This document shows positions 26,604 to 36,060 of a stretch of DNA of 64,000 nt, piece after piece. Source of the DNA: Pedobacter heparinus DSM 2366 (lineage in GTDB: Bacteria; Bacteroidota; Bacteroidia; Sphingobacteriales; Sphingobacteriaceae); assembly GCF_000023825.1 (NCBI RefSeq), contig NC_013061.1:744001-808000 (forward strand), in the 5' to 3' direction. The notes under the pieces were generated by a model. The model saw nothing but the letters and a program-made list of their open reading frames with translations. It searched no databases and was not told the DNA's origin. A program made the translations under genes and the position numbers. The first letter of the stretch is position 1, and the number at the start of each line of letters is the position of its first letter.

Positions 26604-28055
26604 ATGAAGACAGTCATCTCCTATAATACATTACTTAAACTTAGCTTTGCTTTGTCTTTTATTTTACTGCTGGGCCAGCCACAAAAATCGGTTGCGCAGG
26701 AAGTAATTACCATTCAGCAGGCAATTGAAGAAACATTGCACAATAACCTTCAGATCAAACAAGCTAAGCTTACCGAAAGCCTTTCCGACGAAAACCTCAG
26801 TCAGGCCAAGAATGCGCTTTTGCCAACACTAAATGGTAGCGGGAGTTTCAATACCAATTTCGGACGAAGTCTGGATCCTTCAACACAATCTTTTAACAGC
26901 CAGAAGTTCTCTTCTTTTAATGGTGGAGTTTCTACTAGCGTAACTGTATTTCAGGGCTTTCAGAAGCTCAACCAGATTAAGCAGAACAAGCTTTTACTGG
27001 ATGCCGACAAAACTAATGTAGAAAAAATTAAAAATGACCTGGTGCTGCAGGTGGTTACGGCTTATATGCAGATCCTGTATAACAAAGATTTTTTACAGGC
27101 AGCAAAGCAGCAGCTTACTGTAGCCCAGAAACAATTGAAACAGCAACAGGAATTACTCGATGTAGGCAATAAAACACTGGCCGACCTGGCTGAATCTAAG
27201 TCGCAGGTGGCAACGGCAGAACTGGATGTAACTACTGCTGAAAATGCGCTCACCATTTCTTATTTAACCCTGGCCCAGTTAATGGATATTCCGTCTTCAA
27301 CTAAATATCAGGTTAAGGCCCCTGATGTAGCTAACTTTGAAAATTCGGCATTCATTTATGATCCTGAACAGGTATATACAGATGCACTTTCTTTTTTCCC
27401 GGATATTAAACTGGCTGGTTTAAGAAGTGAAGCCGCTAAGAAGGGGATTACGATAGCCAAAGGGAATTACTACCCAAGCCTGTCTTTTGGGGCAGGTCTG
27501 AACTCCAACTATTCAAGTGGCAGACAGCGGATAACTTCTATACAGGCGAACGGCTTTAAAGAAATTGGGAGAACACAGACAACAAATGAGGCTGTAGTAA
27601 CGCCCGATTTTACAACGTTTGCAGAAAACTATAAGTTTAAAGACCAGCTTACAGATAATTTTGGCCAGTATGTTGGTGTAAGGCTGGAGATTCCGATTTT
27701 TAATGGCTTTACTGCGCGGTCCAGTGTAAGAAAGGCAAAAATCAATTACCAGCAAAACCAGACTGATGAGCAACTGACAAAGAATAACCTGAATAAAGTA
27801 ATATATCAGGCTGTTGCAGATTTAAAAGCTGCCCGGAGTACTTTTGAATCTTCAACCAGAACGTTTAATGCCAGAAAAGAAGCTTTTTCTGTAATTGAAC
27901 AACGCTATAATGTAGGTCTGGTAAATGCATTGGATTACAGTACTTCCCAAACCAATAAAAATAAAGCAGAAATAGACATGATCAGGGCTAAATACGACCT
28001 GCTTTTCAAAGCAAAGGTGATTGATTATTACCTGGGTAAACAGATTGTTTTTTAA
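26604..28055 (+). CDS. TolC family outer-membrane efflux protein
   Basis: The 483-residue protein has a signal peptide (cleavage near SVAQ-E, about residue 31) and two repeats of long coiled-coil helices interspersed with beta strands, as in TolC (for example the QQLTVAQKQLKQQQELLDVGNKTLADLAESKSQ-type region near residues 170-210). It forms the outer-membrane duct of a tripartite exporter or of type I secretion. I prefer the ATG at 26604; an in-frame GTG at 26589 would add five residues. The adaptor gene follows 36 bp later. Confidence 0.9.
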   Translation: MKTVISYNTLLKLSFALSFILLLGQPQKSVAQEVITIQQAIEETLHNNLQIKQAKLTESLSDENLSQAKNALLPTLNGSGSFNTNFGRSLDPSTQSFNSQKFSSFNGGVSTSVTVFQGFQKLNQIKQNKLLLDADKTNVEKIKNDLVLQVVTAYMQILYNKDFLQAAKQQLTVAQKQLKQQQELLDVGNKTLADLAESKSQVATAELDVTTAENALTISYLTLAQLMDIPSSTKYQVKAPDVANFENSAFIYDPEQVYTDALSFFPDIKLAGLRSEAAKKGITIAKGNYYPSLSFGAGLNSNYSSGRQRITSIQANGFKEIGRTQTTNEAVVTPDFTTFAENYKFKDQLTDNFGQYVGVRLEIPIFNGFTARSSVRKAKINYQQNQTDEQLTKNNLNKVIYQAVADLKAARSTFESSTRTFNARKEAFSVIEQRYNVGLVNALDYSTSQTNKNKAEIDMIRAKYDLLFKAKVIDYYLGKQIVF

Positions 28056-28091
28056 CCGTTCACAAGAAATTATTATATAACACACATCAGC

Positions 28092-29453
28092 ATGAAATTA
28101 AAAACCATATTAATTATAACAGGCGTTCTCATCGCCCTTCTGGCTATCGGTGTATTTACCGGGGTGATTGGCGGCGACAAGAGTGAAAAGATTACCACAG
28201 AAAAAGCTGCAGAAAGAAAAGTTGTGGAAACCGTTACCGCAAGTGGAAAAATACAGCCCGAAACAGAAGTAAAACTAAGTTCAGAGGTATCGGGAGAGGT
28301 AACCGAACTGCTGGTTAAAGAAGGTGATGTGGTAAAGAAAGGGCAGTTGCTGGTCAAGGTCCGCCCGGATGTATTGAAATCTGGCTACGACAGGGCTATT
28401 GCTTCAAACAGCTCGCAAAAGGCCAGTGTGGCTGCTGCGCAACAGATGTTACAGCAAAATCAGGCCAACTTTATAAATGCGGAAGCTACTTACAAAAGAA
28501 ATGTAGAACTGTTCAATAAAAAGGTAATCTCTGCATCCGAGTTTGATGCTGCCAAAGCGGCTTACCTAACTGCTAAAACAAATTTAGGACGATCAAAAGA
28601 GGATTATACTGCTGCCAAATTTTTATTGGAACAAACAGGGGCAAATGTACAGGAGGCAAGTGCCAACCTGGCAAAAGCAACCATCTTTGCGCCGGTAGAC
28701 GGGGTGATCTCCAAATTGTCTGTTGAACTGGGCGACCGTATCCTGGGAACCATCCAGAATGCAGGTACCGAGATCATGCGGATCTCCAATCTTTCTTCTA
28801 TGGAAGTGAACGTGGATGTAAATGAGAACGACATCAACAGGGTTAAAGTGGGTGATAGCGCTGCTATTGAAGTAGATGCTTTTGCAGATAAGAAATTTAA
28901 AGGGGTGGTTACAGAGATTGCCAGTTCTTCGAAGGATGTTGGTTCGGCCACCAGTACGGTAGACCAGGTAACCAACTTTAACGTAAAGGTGCGTATCCTT
29001 GCAGAATCATACAGCAACATTACCGGTGGGGCCAAAGACCTTCCTTCGCCATTCAGACCAGGTTTGTCTGCTACTGTGGATATAGAAAGCGAGACTGTAA
29101 ACGGGCTTTCTGTTCCTATTCAGGCTGTTTTTACAACTGATAAAAAGAAAGAGGGGGATAAGAACAAAAAAACTGATGACAATCAGGAAACTGCTGATAA
29201 GCAGAAGTCTAAATTAACAGATAAGAAAGTAAAACAATATGTTTATCTGTACAATACAGACCAGACCGTTAAACAGGTAGAAGTAAGCACAGGCATCCAG
29301 AACGATCAGTTCATCGTTATTAAATCCGGACTTAAAGCTGGCCAGGAAGTGGTAACCGGTCCATATTCTGCCATACAGAACAAATTAAAGGACGGAATGA
29401 AAGTAAAGAAAGTAACTAAGGATCAATTGTTTGCTGAACCAGGCAAGAAGTAA
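28092..29453 (+). CDS. HlyD/RND-type periplasmic adaptor protein
   Basis: The 453-residue protein has one N-terminal membrane span (residues 5-22), a lipoyl-like domain split around a coiled-coil hairpin (VKEGDVVKKGQLLVKVRPD; helices about 100-195), and a beta-barrel domain (MEVNVDVNENDINRVKVGD). It bridges an inner-membrane pump to TolC. A Lys/Asp-rich insertion at about residues 349-380 (KKKEGDKNKKTDDNQETADK) is unusual. No inner-membrane pump gene follows: a terminator and gpsA come next. Confidence 0.88.
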   Translation: MKLKTILIITGVLIALLAIGVFTGVIGGDKSEKITTEKAAERKVVETVTASGKIQPETEVKLSSEVSGEVTELLVKEGDVVKKGQLLVKVRPDVLKSGYDRAIASNSSQKASVAAAQQMLQQNQANFINAEATYKRNVELFNKKVISASEFDAAKAAYLTAKTNLGRSKEDYTAAKFLLEQTGANVQEASANLAKATIFAPVDGVISKLSVELGDRILGTIQNAGTEIMRISNLSSMEVNVDVNENDINRVKVGDSAAIEVDAFADKKFKGVVTEIASSSKDVGSATSTVDQVTNFNVKVRILAESYSNITGGAKDLPSPFRPGLSATVDIESETVNGLSVPIQAVFTTDKKKEGDKNKKTDDNQETADKQKSKLTDKKVKQYVYLYNTDQTVKQVEVSTGIQNDQFIVIKSGLKAGQEVVTGPYSAIQNKLKDGMKVKKVTKDQLFAEPGKK

Positions 29454-29485
29454 ACTTTTTCAATACTTTTTAAATAAGTAAATTG

Positions 29486-29520
29486 TCCCGGTTTAAAACA
29501 TTAAGCCGGGATTTTTTATT
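29486..29520 (+). terminator. Rho-independent terminator after the HlyD gene
   Basis: TCCCGGTTTAA (29486-29496) pairs with TTAAGCCGGGA (29501-29511) with one wobble, followed by ATTTTTTATT. It separates the efflux pair from gpsA. Confidence 0.85.
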
Positions 29521-29528
29521 TATAATGT

Positions 29529-30527
29529 ATGATACCTAAAGTCGCAGTGATTGGTGGGGGTAGTTGGGCTACTGCTATTATAAAAATGCTCTCAGATAAT
29601 TTTTCAACAAAAGAGATCTATTGGTGGATGCGGAATGCGGATGCCATTAACCATTTGCAAAAATATAAGCACAACCCGAATTACCTGAGTTCTGTAGAGA
29701 TCAGGATACCGGAGGACAACATCTCTGATGATCTTGCCACTATTGTTAACCTGGCTGATTACATCATACTGAATGTTCCGGCTGCATTTCTTAAAGAAAC
29801 ACTCAGTAAGATCAGCCCGGAACAGTTCAAAGGCAAAAAGATTATCTCGGCAATTAAAGGCATCGTTCCAGAAGAAAACCAGATTATTGCCGAGTTCCTG
29901 AACCAGAAATACCAGGTTCCTTTAGAGCATATCCTGGTCATCAGCGGACCCTGCCACGCAGAAGAAGTAGCGCTTGAAAAGCTGTCCTATTTAACCATTG
30001 CTTCTGTAAATGTAGGCCTTGCGGGTTTTTTTGCCAATCTGCTCAACACCAGATATATCAAAACCAATGTTTCGGACGATATTTTTGGTACGGAATACGC
30101 TGCTGTCCTGAAAAACATTTATGCAGTAGCCAGTGGAATTTGTCATGGTATTGGCTATGGTGATAATTTTCAGGCTGTTTTAATTTCAAATGCGATCAGG
30201 GAGATCAAAAGGTTTGTAGATGCTGTACATCCCATTTCGAGGGACATTAAGGAGTCGGCCTATCTTGGCGATCTGCTGGTTACTGCCTATTCACAATTTA
30301 GCCGTAACCGTACATTTGGCAATATGATAGGGAAGGGCTATACGGTAAAATCGGCACAGCTGGAGATGAATATGATAGCCGAAGGTTATTACGCGGCCAG
30401 CTGTATGCATGTGATCAATAAAAAGTATAAAGTAGATATGCCAATCAGCCGTGCAGTATATGCCATCCTTTACGAAAAACATTCCCCTCAGATTGAAATG
30501 CGTTTGCTTACTGAACAGCTAAACTAA
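29529..30527 (+). CDS. gpsA: NAD(P)+ glycerol-3-phosphate dehydrogenase
   Basis: The 332-residue protein has the N-terminal Rossmann motif VIGGGSWATAI (residues 6-16), the SAIKGI and SGPCHAEEV motifs, and the C-terminal helical domain containing the catalytic lysine in AAVLKNIYAVASGI. It reduces dihydroxyacetone phosphate to sn-glycerol 3-phosphate for phospholipid synthesis. The start is only 9 bp after a terminator, so the promoter must overlap that hairpin or lie within the HlyD gene. Confidence 0.95.
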   Translation: MIPKVAVIGGGSWATAIIKMLSDNFSTKEIYWWMRNADAINHLQKYKHNPNYLSSVEIRIPEDNISDDLATIVNLADYIILNVPAAFLKETLSKISPEQFKGKKIISAIKGIVPEENQIIAEFLNQKYQVPLEHILVISGPCHAEEVALEKLSYLTIASVNVGLAGFFANLLNTRYIKTNVSDDIFGTEYAAVLKNIYAVASGICHGIGYGDNFQAVLISNAIREIKRFVDAVHPISRDIKESAYLGDLLVTAYSQFSRNRTFGNMIGKGYTVKSAQLEMNMIAEGYYAASCMHVINKKYKVDMPISRAVYAILYEKHSPQIEMRLLTEQLN

Positions 30528-30573
30528 GCTGCAAACAAAATCATAGGTTGTTTGTTATAAGAGACAAAAACTT

Positions 30574-30927
30574 ATGATGATGAAAACAAAGTATTTATCA
30601 GGGATATTAACCCTGGCTATTTGCGCCGCTCTTACTTTTAATGTTAAGGCTCAGGAAAAGAAAGAAAGCGGAGTAGGCAAAGCACTTGATAAAACCGGTA
30701 AAGCCATTGGCAAAACGGCTACAAAAGTAGGTAATAAAACGGCGGAGGTTGCGGTAAAGGGGACTTCTAAAGTTGCCGATCAAACGTTTAAAGGCAAAAT
30801 GGCACCCGACGGATCTGATGTATATATTGATGGTAAAAATCAAAAATACTACATCAATAAAAAAGGGGCAAAGGTGTATCTGAAAGCTTCGCAGATTAAA
30901 GACAGGCCAGAGCCTAAAAAGAAATAA
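30574..30927 (+). CDS. Small exported basic protein
   Basis: The 117-residue protein has a signal peptide (residues 1-27, NVKAQ-E) and a Lys/Gly-rich repetitive middle (GKALDKTGKAIGKTATKVGNK-like amphipathic 7-residue pattern). Its C-terminal segment KYYINKKGAKVYLK resembles the short PBCV-specific basic adaptor motif. The mature protein is strongly basic. Function is unknown. A terminator follows immediately. Confidence 0.65.
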   Translation: MMMKTKYLSGILTLAICAALTFNVKAQEKKESGVGKALDKTGKAIGKTATKVGNKTAEVAVKGTSKVADQTFKGKMAPDGSDVYIDGKNQKYYINKKGAKVYLKASQIKDRPEPKKK

Positions 30928-30930
30928 AAT

Positions 30931-30966
30931 AAAAAGCCCTTCAGCAAATACCGAAGGGCTTTTTTT
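30931..30966. terminator. Bidirectional rho-independent terminator
   Basis: AAAAAGCCCTTC (30931-30942) pairs with GAAGGGCTTTTT (from 30953), with T-runs on both outgoing strands. It lies between the converging small exported protein gene and the DEAD-box helicase gene. Confidence 0.88.
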
Positions 30967-30984
30967 ATAAAGAAGATCTGTATG

Positions 30985-32862
30985 TTATGATCTGCGCCTT
31001 CTGTCGCTTCCGCCTTCGCGTCTGCCGGCACCACCAGCACCTCTGTCTTCACGGCTCCTTCCGGAAAAATCCCTGAAACCACCGCCACTGCTACGTTCTC
31101 CGCCTTCACGTCTTCCGCTGCCATAGCTTTTTCGCTCAGCACCGCCGCTTCTTCCGCCCCCGTAGCCGCCGCCTTCGCGTCTGCCACCGCCACCAAAGCC
31201 ACCACGGCTACGGCCACCGCCGCCGCCATCAGTATCAGCAGTTTTTTCGATCCTTACTCCGCGGTTGTTAAATTCAACGCCTTTAAAGTTGTTGAATAAA
31301 GATTCCACAGTTGCATTTTCAACCTCAAAGAAAGAATAAACCCCTTTCAGGTCAATCTTGCCAATTGCTTTTCCGCTGATCTTACCATTGTTGCAAACAA
31401 AAGACAAGAGGTCGCCACGGGTAAAATCGTCAACAGAACCCAGGTTAATGAACAGACGGGTATAACCTTCGCTCGTTCTTGATCCTCTCTCGCCACGTTC
31501 ACCGCGCTCGCCACGTTCACCGCGCTCGTCTGTAGAAGAGTTCAGGTCGGGTGCGTTTTTGTAATACTCTAAAAAGCGGTTAAACTCTAAAGATGCAAAA
31601 CGCTTGATCACGTCCTCTTTGCTCAGTTCAGCAAATTCATCCATAATTCTGGGGATGTATTGCTCAATCTGGTTTTCGTTTACTTCTACATTGTGTACCT
31701 TGTGTACCAGGGCAAACAATTGTTTTTCGCAAACGTCGAAACCTGTAGGCAGGGCCGCTTTGGTAAACTGCTTTCCTATGATCCTTTCAATCTGACGAAT
31801 TTTGCCAATCTCTTTCGAGTTTACGATACAGATGGAAATACCCGTTTTACCAGCACGACCGGTACGGCCGCTACGGTGGGTATAACTTTCAATTTCATCC
31901 GGCAAAGAGTAATTGATTACGTGAGTTACATTGTTTACGTCTATACCACGTGCAGCTACATCAGTTGCAATTAACAATTGCATGTTGCGGTCGCGGAAAC
32001 GTTGCATGACCTTGTCGCGTTGTTGCTGAGAAAGGTCGCCATGCAAAGCATCAGCATTGTAGCCGTCTTTGATCAGGTGTTCAGCCACATCCTGCGTATC
32101 CAGTTTGGTTTTACAGAAAACTACTGCAAAAATTTCCGGATTGAAATCCACAATGCGTTTTAAAGCAGCGTATTTATCTCTTGCACGTACAATGTAGTAC
32201 TCATGCTCAATATTTACGTTACCCGTGTTTTTCGTACCCATGGTCAGCTCAACCGGTGAGTCCATGTAGTTTTTAGCTATTCTCCTTACTTCAGGAGGCA
32301 TAGTAGCCGAGAATAACCAGGTTTTTTTGTCGTCAGGTGTAGTAGACAAAATGTCGTTAATGTCTTCCTGGAAGCCCATGTTCAGCATTTCGTCAGCCTC
32401 GTCAAGTACTACATATTTCACATTGGTGAAATCTATAGCCTTACGGCCAATAATGTCTAACATACGGCCCGGTGTAGCCACTACAATTTGTACACCGTTT
32501 CTAATTTCACGCAATTGCTGCATAATGTTTGCACCGCCATAAACGGCTACAACATTAGCACCAGAGGTGTTCTTTGAGAAATTCTTGATGTCGCTAGTAA
32601 TCTGCAAGCAGAGCTCTCTTGTTGGGCATAAAATCAATGCCTGAGGCTTATTGCTCTTGAAGTCTATCAATTCTAACAGCGGCAAACCAAATGCGGCTGT
32701 TTTTCCTGTTCCTGTTTGGGCCAAACCAACAAAATCGTTATTGCCCTCTAACAGCACAGGAATACTTTGTTCCTGAATAGGTGTTGGATTTTCGAAACCT
32801 AAATCCTTTACAGCATTAACAACGTCATCACTTATCCCCAATTTACTAAATGGGTTTATCAT
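30985..32862 (-). CDS. DEAD-box RNA helicase with C-terminal RNA-binding and RGG-like tail
   Basis: The 625-residue protein has all DEAD-box motifs: Q motif PTPIQEQSI, motif I AQTGTGKT, DEAD, SAT, and HRSGRTGRAGK. After a (RGE)n tract (RGERGERGERGERG) comes a DbpA/CsdA-type RNA-binding domain (RLFINLGSVDDFTRGDLLSFV) and a Gly/Arg/Ser-rich tail (about residues 550-625). It likely unwinds RNA in ribosome assembly or cold adaptation, as CsdA does. A TAnnTTTG box lies 21 nt upstream of the start. The gene name deaD would be reasonable but not certain. Confidence 0.93.
   Translation of the reverse strand: MINPFSKLGISDDVVNAVKDLGFENPTPIQEQSIPVLLEGNNDFVGLAQTGTGKTAAFGLPLLELIDFKSNKPQALILCPTRELCLQITSDIKNFSKNTSGANVVAVYGGANIMQQLREIRNGVQIVVATPGRMLDIIGRKAIDFTNVKYVVLDEADEMLNMGFQEDINDILSTTPDDKKTWLFSATMPPEVRRIAKNYMDSPVELTMGTKNTGNVNIEHEYYIVRARDKYAALKRIVDFNPEIFAVVFCKTKLDTQDVAEHLIKDGYNADALHGDLSQQQRDKVMQRFRDRNMQLLIATDVAARGIDVNNVTHVINYSLPDEIESYTHRSGRTGRAGKTGISICIVNSKEIGKIRQIERIIGKQFTKAALPTGFDVCEKQLFALVHKVHNVEVNENQIEQYIPRIMDEFAELSKEDVIKRFASLEFNRFLEYYKNAPDLNSSTDERGERGERGERGERGSRTSEGYTRLFINLGSVDDFTRGDLLSFVCNNGKISGKAIGKIDLKGVYSFFEVENATVESLFNNFKGVEFNNRGVRIEKTADTDGGGGGRSRGGFGGGGRREGGGYGGGRSGGAERKSYGSGRREGGERSSGGGFRDFSGRSREDRGAGGAGRREGGSDRRRRS
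31491..31526 (-). repeat. Tandem 18-bp repeat encoding RGE repeats
   Basis: CGCCACGTTCACCGCGCT occurs twice in exact tandem on the plus strand, with partial copies on each side. On the coding strand it gives the (RGE)n linker between the helicase core and the RNA-binding domain. Confidence 0.9.
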
Positions 32863-32883
32863 GTATTATAATTTATTAAGCCG

Positions 32884-32891
32884 CAAAGGTA
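32884..32891 (-). promoter_or_regulatory. Candidate -7 box of the DEAD-box helicase gene
   Basis: TACCTTTG on the minus strand matches TAnnTTTG, ending 21 nt before the start codon. Confidence 0.5.
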
Positions 32892-32946
32892 AGTTTAATT
32901 TTTGGTATTTTATTGATTCGTAACTAAATAAAAATCAATCAATTAA

Positions 32947-33411
32947 TTATCTGAGCCTGTCGGCCGACCTGAGTAATTGCTCATCTTTTCTGATTCCGCG
33001 GATAGCAAGTGTACAAAACAGGAGGGCAAGGACAAACAGTGCAGAGCCTATATGCAGGGAAGAACCGCTGATTCCGCCGGGGAATAAAGATGCATTTAAA
33101 GCCGATAATACAGCTGTAGCAGCAATAAGTACCATGTTGATCATGATCAACCGCTTTTGCATCGGACGGTTTCTGAACTGAAAGATACAAACAAGGCATA
33201 ATAAAATGGTTATTCCGTTTAAGACCATTGCGCCTATAGGTGTGGTTGAAATGCTTGTTCCATTTGCCTCTTTTACAGTTTGATGGTGTCCATCTATATA
33301 GAGTAAATATTCGGTATTGTTTACACTTTTAAATAGCAGAGGAAAAAAAAACAGGCAAATCAGCGTTAGGGCCGCCAATAAAAGCCATATAGATTGCACG
33401 CGTTGTATCAT
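32947..33411 (-). CDS. DUF4293 family membrane protein
   Basis: The 154-residue protein begins MIQRVQSIWLLLAAL and has four predicted membrane spans with a periplasmic loop after the first. This is the layout of the Bacteroidota DUF4293 family, often found beside DEAD-box or rho genes. Function is unknown. A TAnnTTTG box stands 19 nt upstream. Confidence 0.85.
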   Translation of the reverse strand: MIQRVQSIWLLLAALTLICLFFFPLLFKSVNNTEYLLYIDGHHQTVKEANGTSISTTPIGAMVLNGITILLCLVCIFQFRNRPMQKRLIMINMVLIAATAVLSALNASLFPGGISGSSLHIGSALFVLALLFCTLAIRGIRKDEQLLRSADRLR

Positions 33412-33430
33412 ATCAGTTCAATAATTTTAA

Positions 33431-33438
33431 CAAATATA
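33431..33438 (-). promoter_or_regulatory. Candidate -7 box of the DUF4293 gene
   Basis: TATATTTG on the minus strand matches TAnnTTTG and ends 19 nt before the ATG. An ATTG about 19 nt further upstream is a weak -33 candidate. Confidence 0.5.
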
Positions 33439-33481
33439 TCAAAAGGCAGATACTAAGCAATCCGATATCCGATTAAAAAGA

Positions 33482-33489
33482 TAATTTTG
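33482..33489 (+). promoter_or_regulatory. Candidate -7 box of truA
   Basis: TAATTTTG matches TAnnTTTG and ends 11 nt before the ATG at 33501, so the leader would be very short. It argues against a TTG start at 33495. Confidence 0.5.
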
Positions 33490-33500
33490 TAGCCTTGAAC

Positions 33501-34286
33501 ATGCAGCGTTATTTTATCGAATTGTCTTACGACGGCACCCCATATCATGGCTGGCAGATCCAGCCAAATGCGACCACTGTGCAGGAATATTTGGACAGCG
33601 CACTGACTGTTTATTTTAGGCAGCCGGTAAGTACGTTAGGCTGCGGACGTACAGATACCGGTGTCCATGCCAGCCAGTTCTTCGCACACTTCGACCTGCA
33701 AACTGAAGCCGAACAAAGTGAGGCCACAGGTATACCGGCCTCAAAATGCCCTGACCCATTGCGTTCAGTTAATGGTATTAATGCCCTGCTGCCTTACCAG
33801 ATTGCAGTAAAACGTGTTTTTGAAGTTGCAAATACCGCCCATGCCCGTTTTGATGCTACAGCGCGCGCCTACCATTACCACATTCATTTTCATAAAAACC
33901 CTTTTAAGCTGAACCGTTCCTGGTTCCATAAAGGCGAACTGGATATGGATGCCATGAACCGGGCTGCCAGCATACTTTTAGCTCATAGCGATTTTTCCTG
34001 CTTCAGCAAATCACATACCCAAACCTTTACCAATAACTGCAAAATAACGGAGGCCTTTTTTGAAGAGATGGAAGATGGCGCTTTGCGGTTTACCATAAGG
34101 GCCGACAGGTTTTTAAGAAATATGGTGCGGGCAATTGTAGGTACACTGATCAGAATTGGCAAAAATGAACTTAACTTAGCAGAATTCGAACAGATTATTA
34201 AAAGCAAAAACCGCAGCAATGCCGGGCAATCTGTTCCCGCCTGTGGTTTGTATTTAGTAAATGTAATTTATCCCTTTGTGAAATAA
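33501..34286 (+). CDS. truA: tRNA pseudouridine(38-40) synthase
   Basis: The 261-residue protein begins MQRYFIELSYDGTPYHGWQIQP and has the catalytic aspartate D52 in GCGRTDTGVHA, the ARFDATARAYHYHI segment and the FLRNMVRAIVGTL motif, all typical of TruA. It isomerises uridines 38-40 in the anticodon stem-loop of many tRNAs. I use the ATG at 33501; a TTG two codons earlier is less likely. The ABC transporter gene begins 1 bp after its stop. Confidence 0.96.
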   Translation: MQRYFIELSYDGTPYHGWQIQPNATTVQEYLDSALTVYFRQPVSTLGCGRTDTGVHASQFFAHFDLQTEAEQSEATGIPASKCPDPLRSVNGINALLPYQIAVKRVFEVANTAHARFDATARAYHYHIHFHKNPFKLNRSWFHKGELDMDAMNRAASILLAHSDFSCFSKSHTQTFTNNCKITEAFFEEMEDGALRFTIRADRFLRNMVRAIVGTLIRIGKNELNLAEFEQIIKSKNRSNAGQSVPACGLYLVNVIYPFVK

Positions 34287-34287
34287 T

Positions 34288-36054
34288 ATGTCTAAAATAA
34301 CTGGTGATGCGTTTAATGTAAGCTTATTGAAAAGGGTTTTTCAGTACGTAAAACCTTACCGCAGCATTTTTATATGGTCTGTTGTACTTACTATCCTGCT
34401 GGCAGCCATTGCTCCGCTCAGGCCTATTCTTATTGGCTATACGCTCGATCACCACATTCTTACCGGAGATGGTCATGGTTTATTGAACATGACCATACTG
34501 ATGCTCGTACTCCTGGTACTTCAAACGGTATTCCAATATAGTCATACACTGCTTACCAATACCCTTGGACAATCGGCCATCCGCGATCTGCGCATCAACG
34601 TGTTTAACCACATTACCAAATTAAGGCTGAAGTATTTCGATAATACACCTATAGGTCAGCTCATCACCCGTACGGTATCGGACCTGGAAACCATTGCTGA
34701 AATCTTCTCCGAAGGCCTGATTGTCATTATCGGGGATGTGTTGATGGTAATTGTCATTATTGGTGTAATGGTGTATAAGGACTGGGCACTTACGCTTGTT
34801 GTATTGTTGCCTATGCCGCTGCTCATTATGGCCACTTCAGTTTTTCAGAAAGCGATTAAGTCGGCCTTTCAGGAAATCCGGACAGAGGTATCCAATTTAA
34901 ATACCTATTTACAGGAACACATTACAGGCATTTCCATTATCCAGTATTTTGCCCGGGAAGAGCAGGAATATAAAAAGTTTGTAAAGATCAACGGTCGTTA
35001 CCGCGATGCGAATATCCGCTCTAACTGGTACTATTCTATATTTTTTCCAGTTGTAGAGATCATTTCTGCTATGTCGCTCGGTTTACTGGTATGGTATGGG
35101 GCTAAAACCATATTGAACGATTCAACCATTAAGCCAGGCATCATCACAGAATTTATCATGTATATCAGTATGCTGTTCAGGCCTATCCGCGAGCTTGCCG
35201 ATAAGTTCAATACCCTGCAAATGGGAATGGTAGGGGCGGAGCGTGTTTTTAAAGTGCTGGACACCGATGAGGTTACGGTAAATGAAGGTTCTTTTGTACC
35301 CGAAAAAATGAAAGGTGCCATTGCCTTCGATAAAGTGTGGTTTGCCTATAATGATGAAAATTATGTGCTGAAAGACATTTCCTTCCAGGTACCAGCTGGA
35401 AAAACCATTGCGCTTGTTGGGGCTACAGGAGCCGGAAAGTCTTCCACCATCAACATCCTGAACAGATTTTATGAGATACAGAAGGGAGAGATCAAAGTAG
35501 ACGGGGTGAAGATTCAGGATTATGAGCTCAATTTTTTACGCAGTAATATTGCTACCGTATTGCAGGATGTTTTCCTGTTTTCTGATACCATTTTCAACAA
35601 CATTACTTTAAATAATGCCGATATCAGTATGGAACAGGTGGTTGATGCAGCAAAAAAGGTAGGGGCACATGATTTTATTGAGCGCCTGCCCGGCGGTTAT
35701 CAGTACAATGTAATGGAGCGGGGTGCTACACTTTCTGCGGGGCAGGCCCAGTTGATCTCCTTTATCAGGGCGCTGGTGTATAATCCTGCAATACTGGTAT
35801 TGGATGAGGCTACTTCTTCGGTTGATACGGAAACGGAAATGCTTATTCAGCGGGCTATAGAGAATCTGATGCAGGGGCGTACCTCCATTGTAATTGCGCA
35901 CAGGTTGTCTACCATACAAAAGGCAGATAAAATACTGGTGCTGGATAAGGGGGAGATCAAGGAAATGGGGACGCACCAGCAACTGCTGAAGCTGAACGGC
36001 TATTATAAGAAACTGTATGACCTGCAGTTCAATTCTACCGGCATTTCTGCATAA
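34288..36054 (+). CDS. ABC exporter, fused permease and ATPase
   Basis: The 588-residue half-transporter has six membrane spans (residues about 25-320), then an ATPase domain with Walker A GATGAGKSS, the Q-loop VLQDVFLF, a modified signature LSAGQAQ (usual LSGGQ) and Walker B ILVLDEATSSVD. It belongs to the MsbA/multidrug type of homodimeric or heterodimeric exporters. It follows truA by 1 bp. The substrate is unknown; lipid or drug export is typical of the group. Confidence 0.92.
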   Translation: MSKITGDAFNVSLLKRVFQYVKPYRSIFIWSVVLTILLAAIAPLRPILIGYTLDHHILTGDGHGLLNMTILMLVLLVLQTVFQYSHTLLTNTLGQSAIRDLRINVFNHITKLRLKYFDNTPIGQLITRTVSDLETIAEIFSEGLIVIIGDVLMVIVIIGVMVYKDWALTLVVLLPMPLLIMATSVFQKAIKSAFQEIRTEVSNLNTYLQEHITGISIIQYFAREEQEYKKFVKINGRYRDANIRSNWYYSIFFPVVEIISAMSLGLLVWYGAKTILNDSTIKPGIITEFIMYISMLFRPIRELADKFNTLQMGMVGAERVFKVLDTDEVTVNEGSFVPEKMKGAIAFDKVWFAYNDENYVLKDISFQVPAGKTIALVGATGAGKSSTINILNRFYEIQKGEIKVDGVKIQDYELNFLRSNIATVLQDVFLFSDTIFNNITLNNADISMEQVVDAAKKVGAHDFIERLPGGYQYNVMERGATLSAGQAQLISFIRALVYNPAILVLDEATSSVDTETEMLIQRAIENLMQGRTSIVIAHRLSTIQKADKILVLDKGEIKEMGTHQQLLKLNGYYKKLYDLQFNSTGISA

Positions 36055-36060
36055 TAGCCC

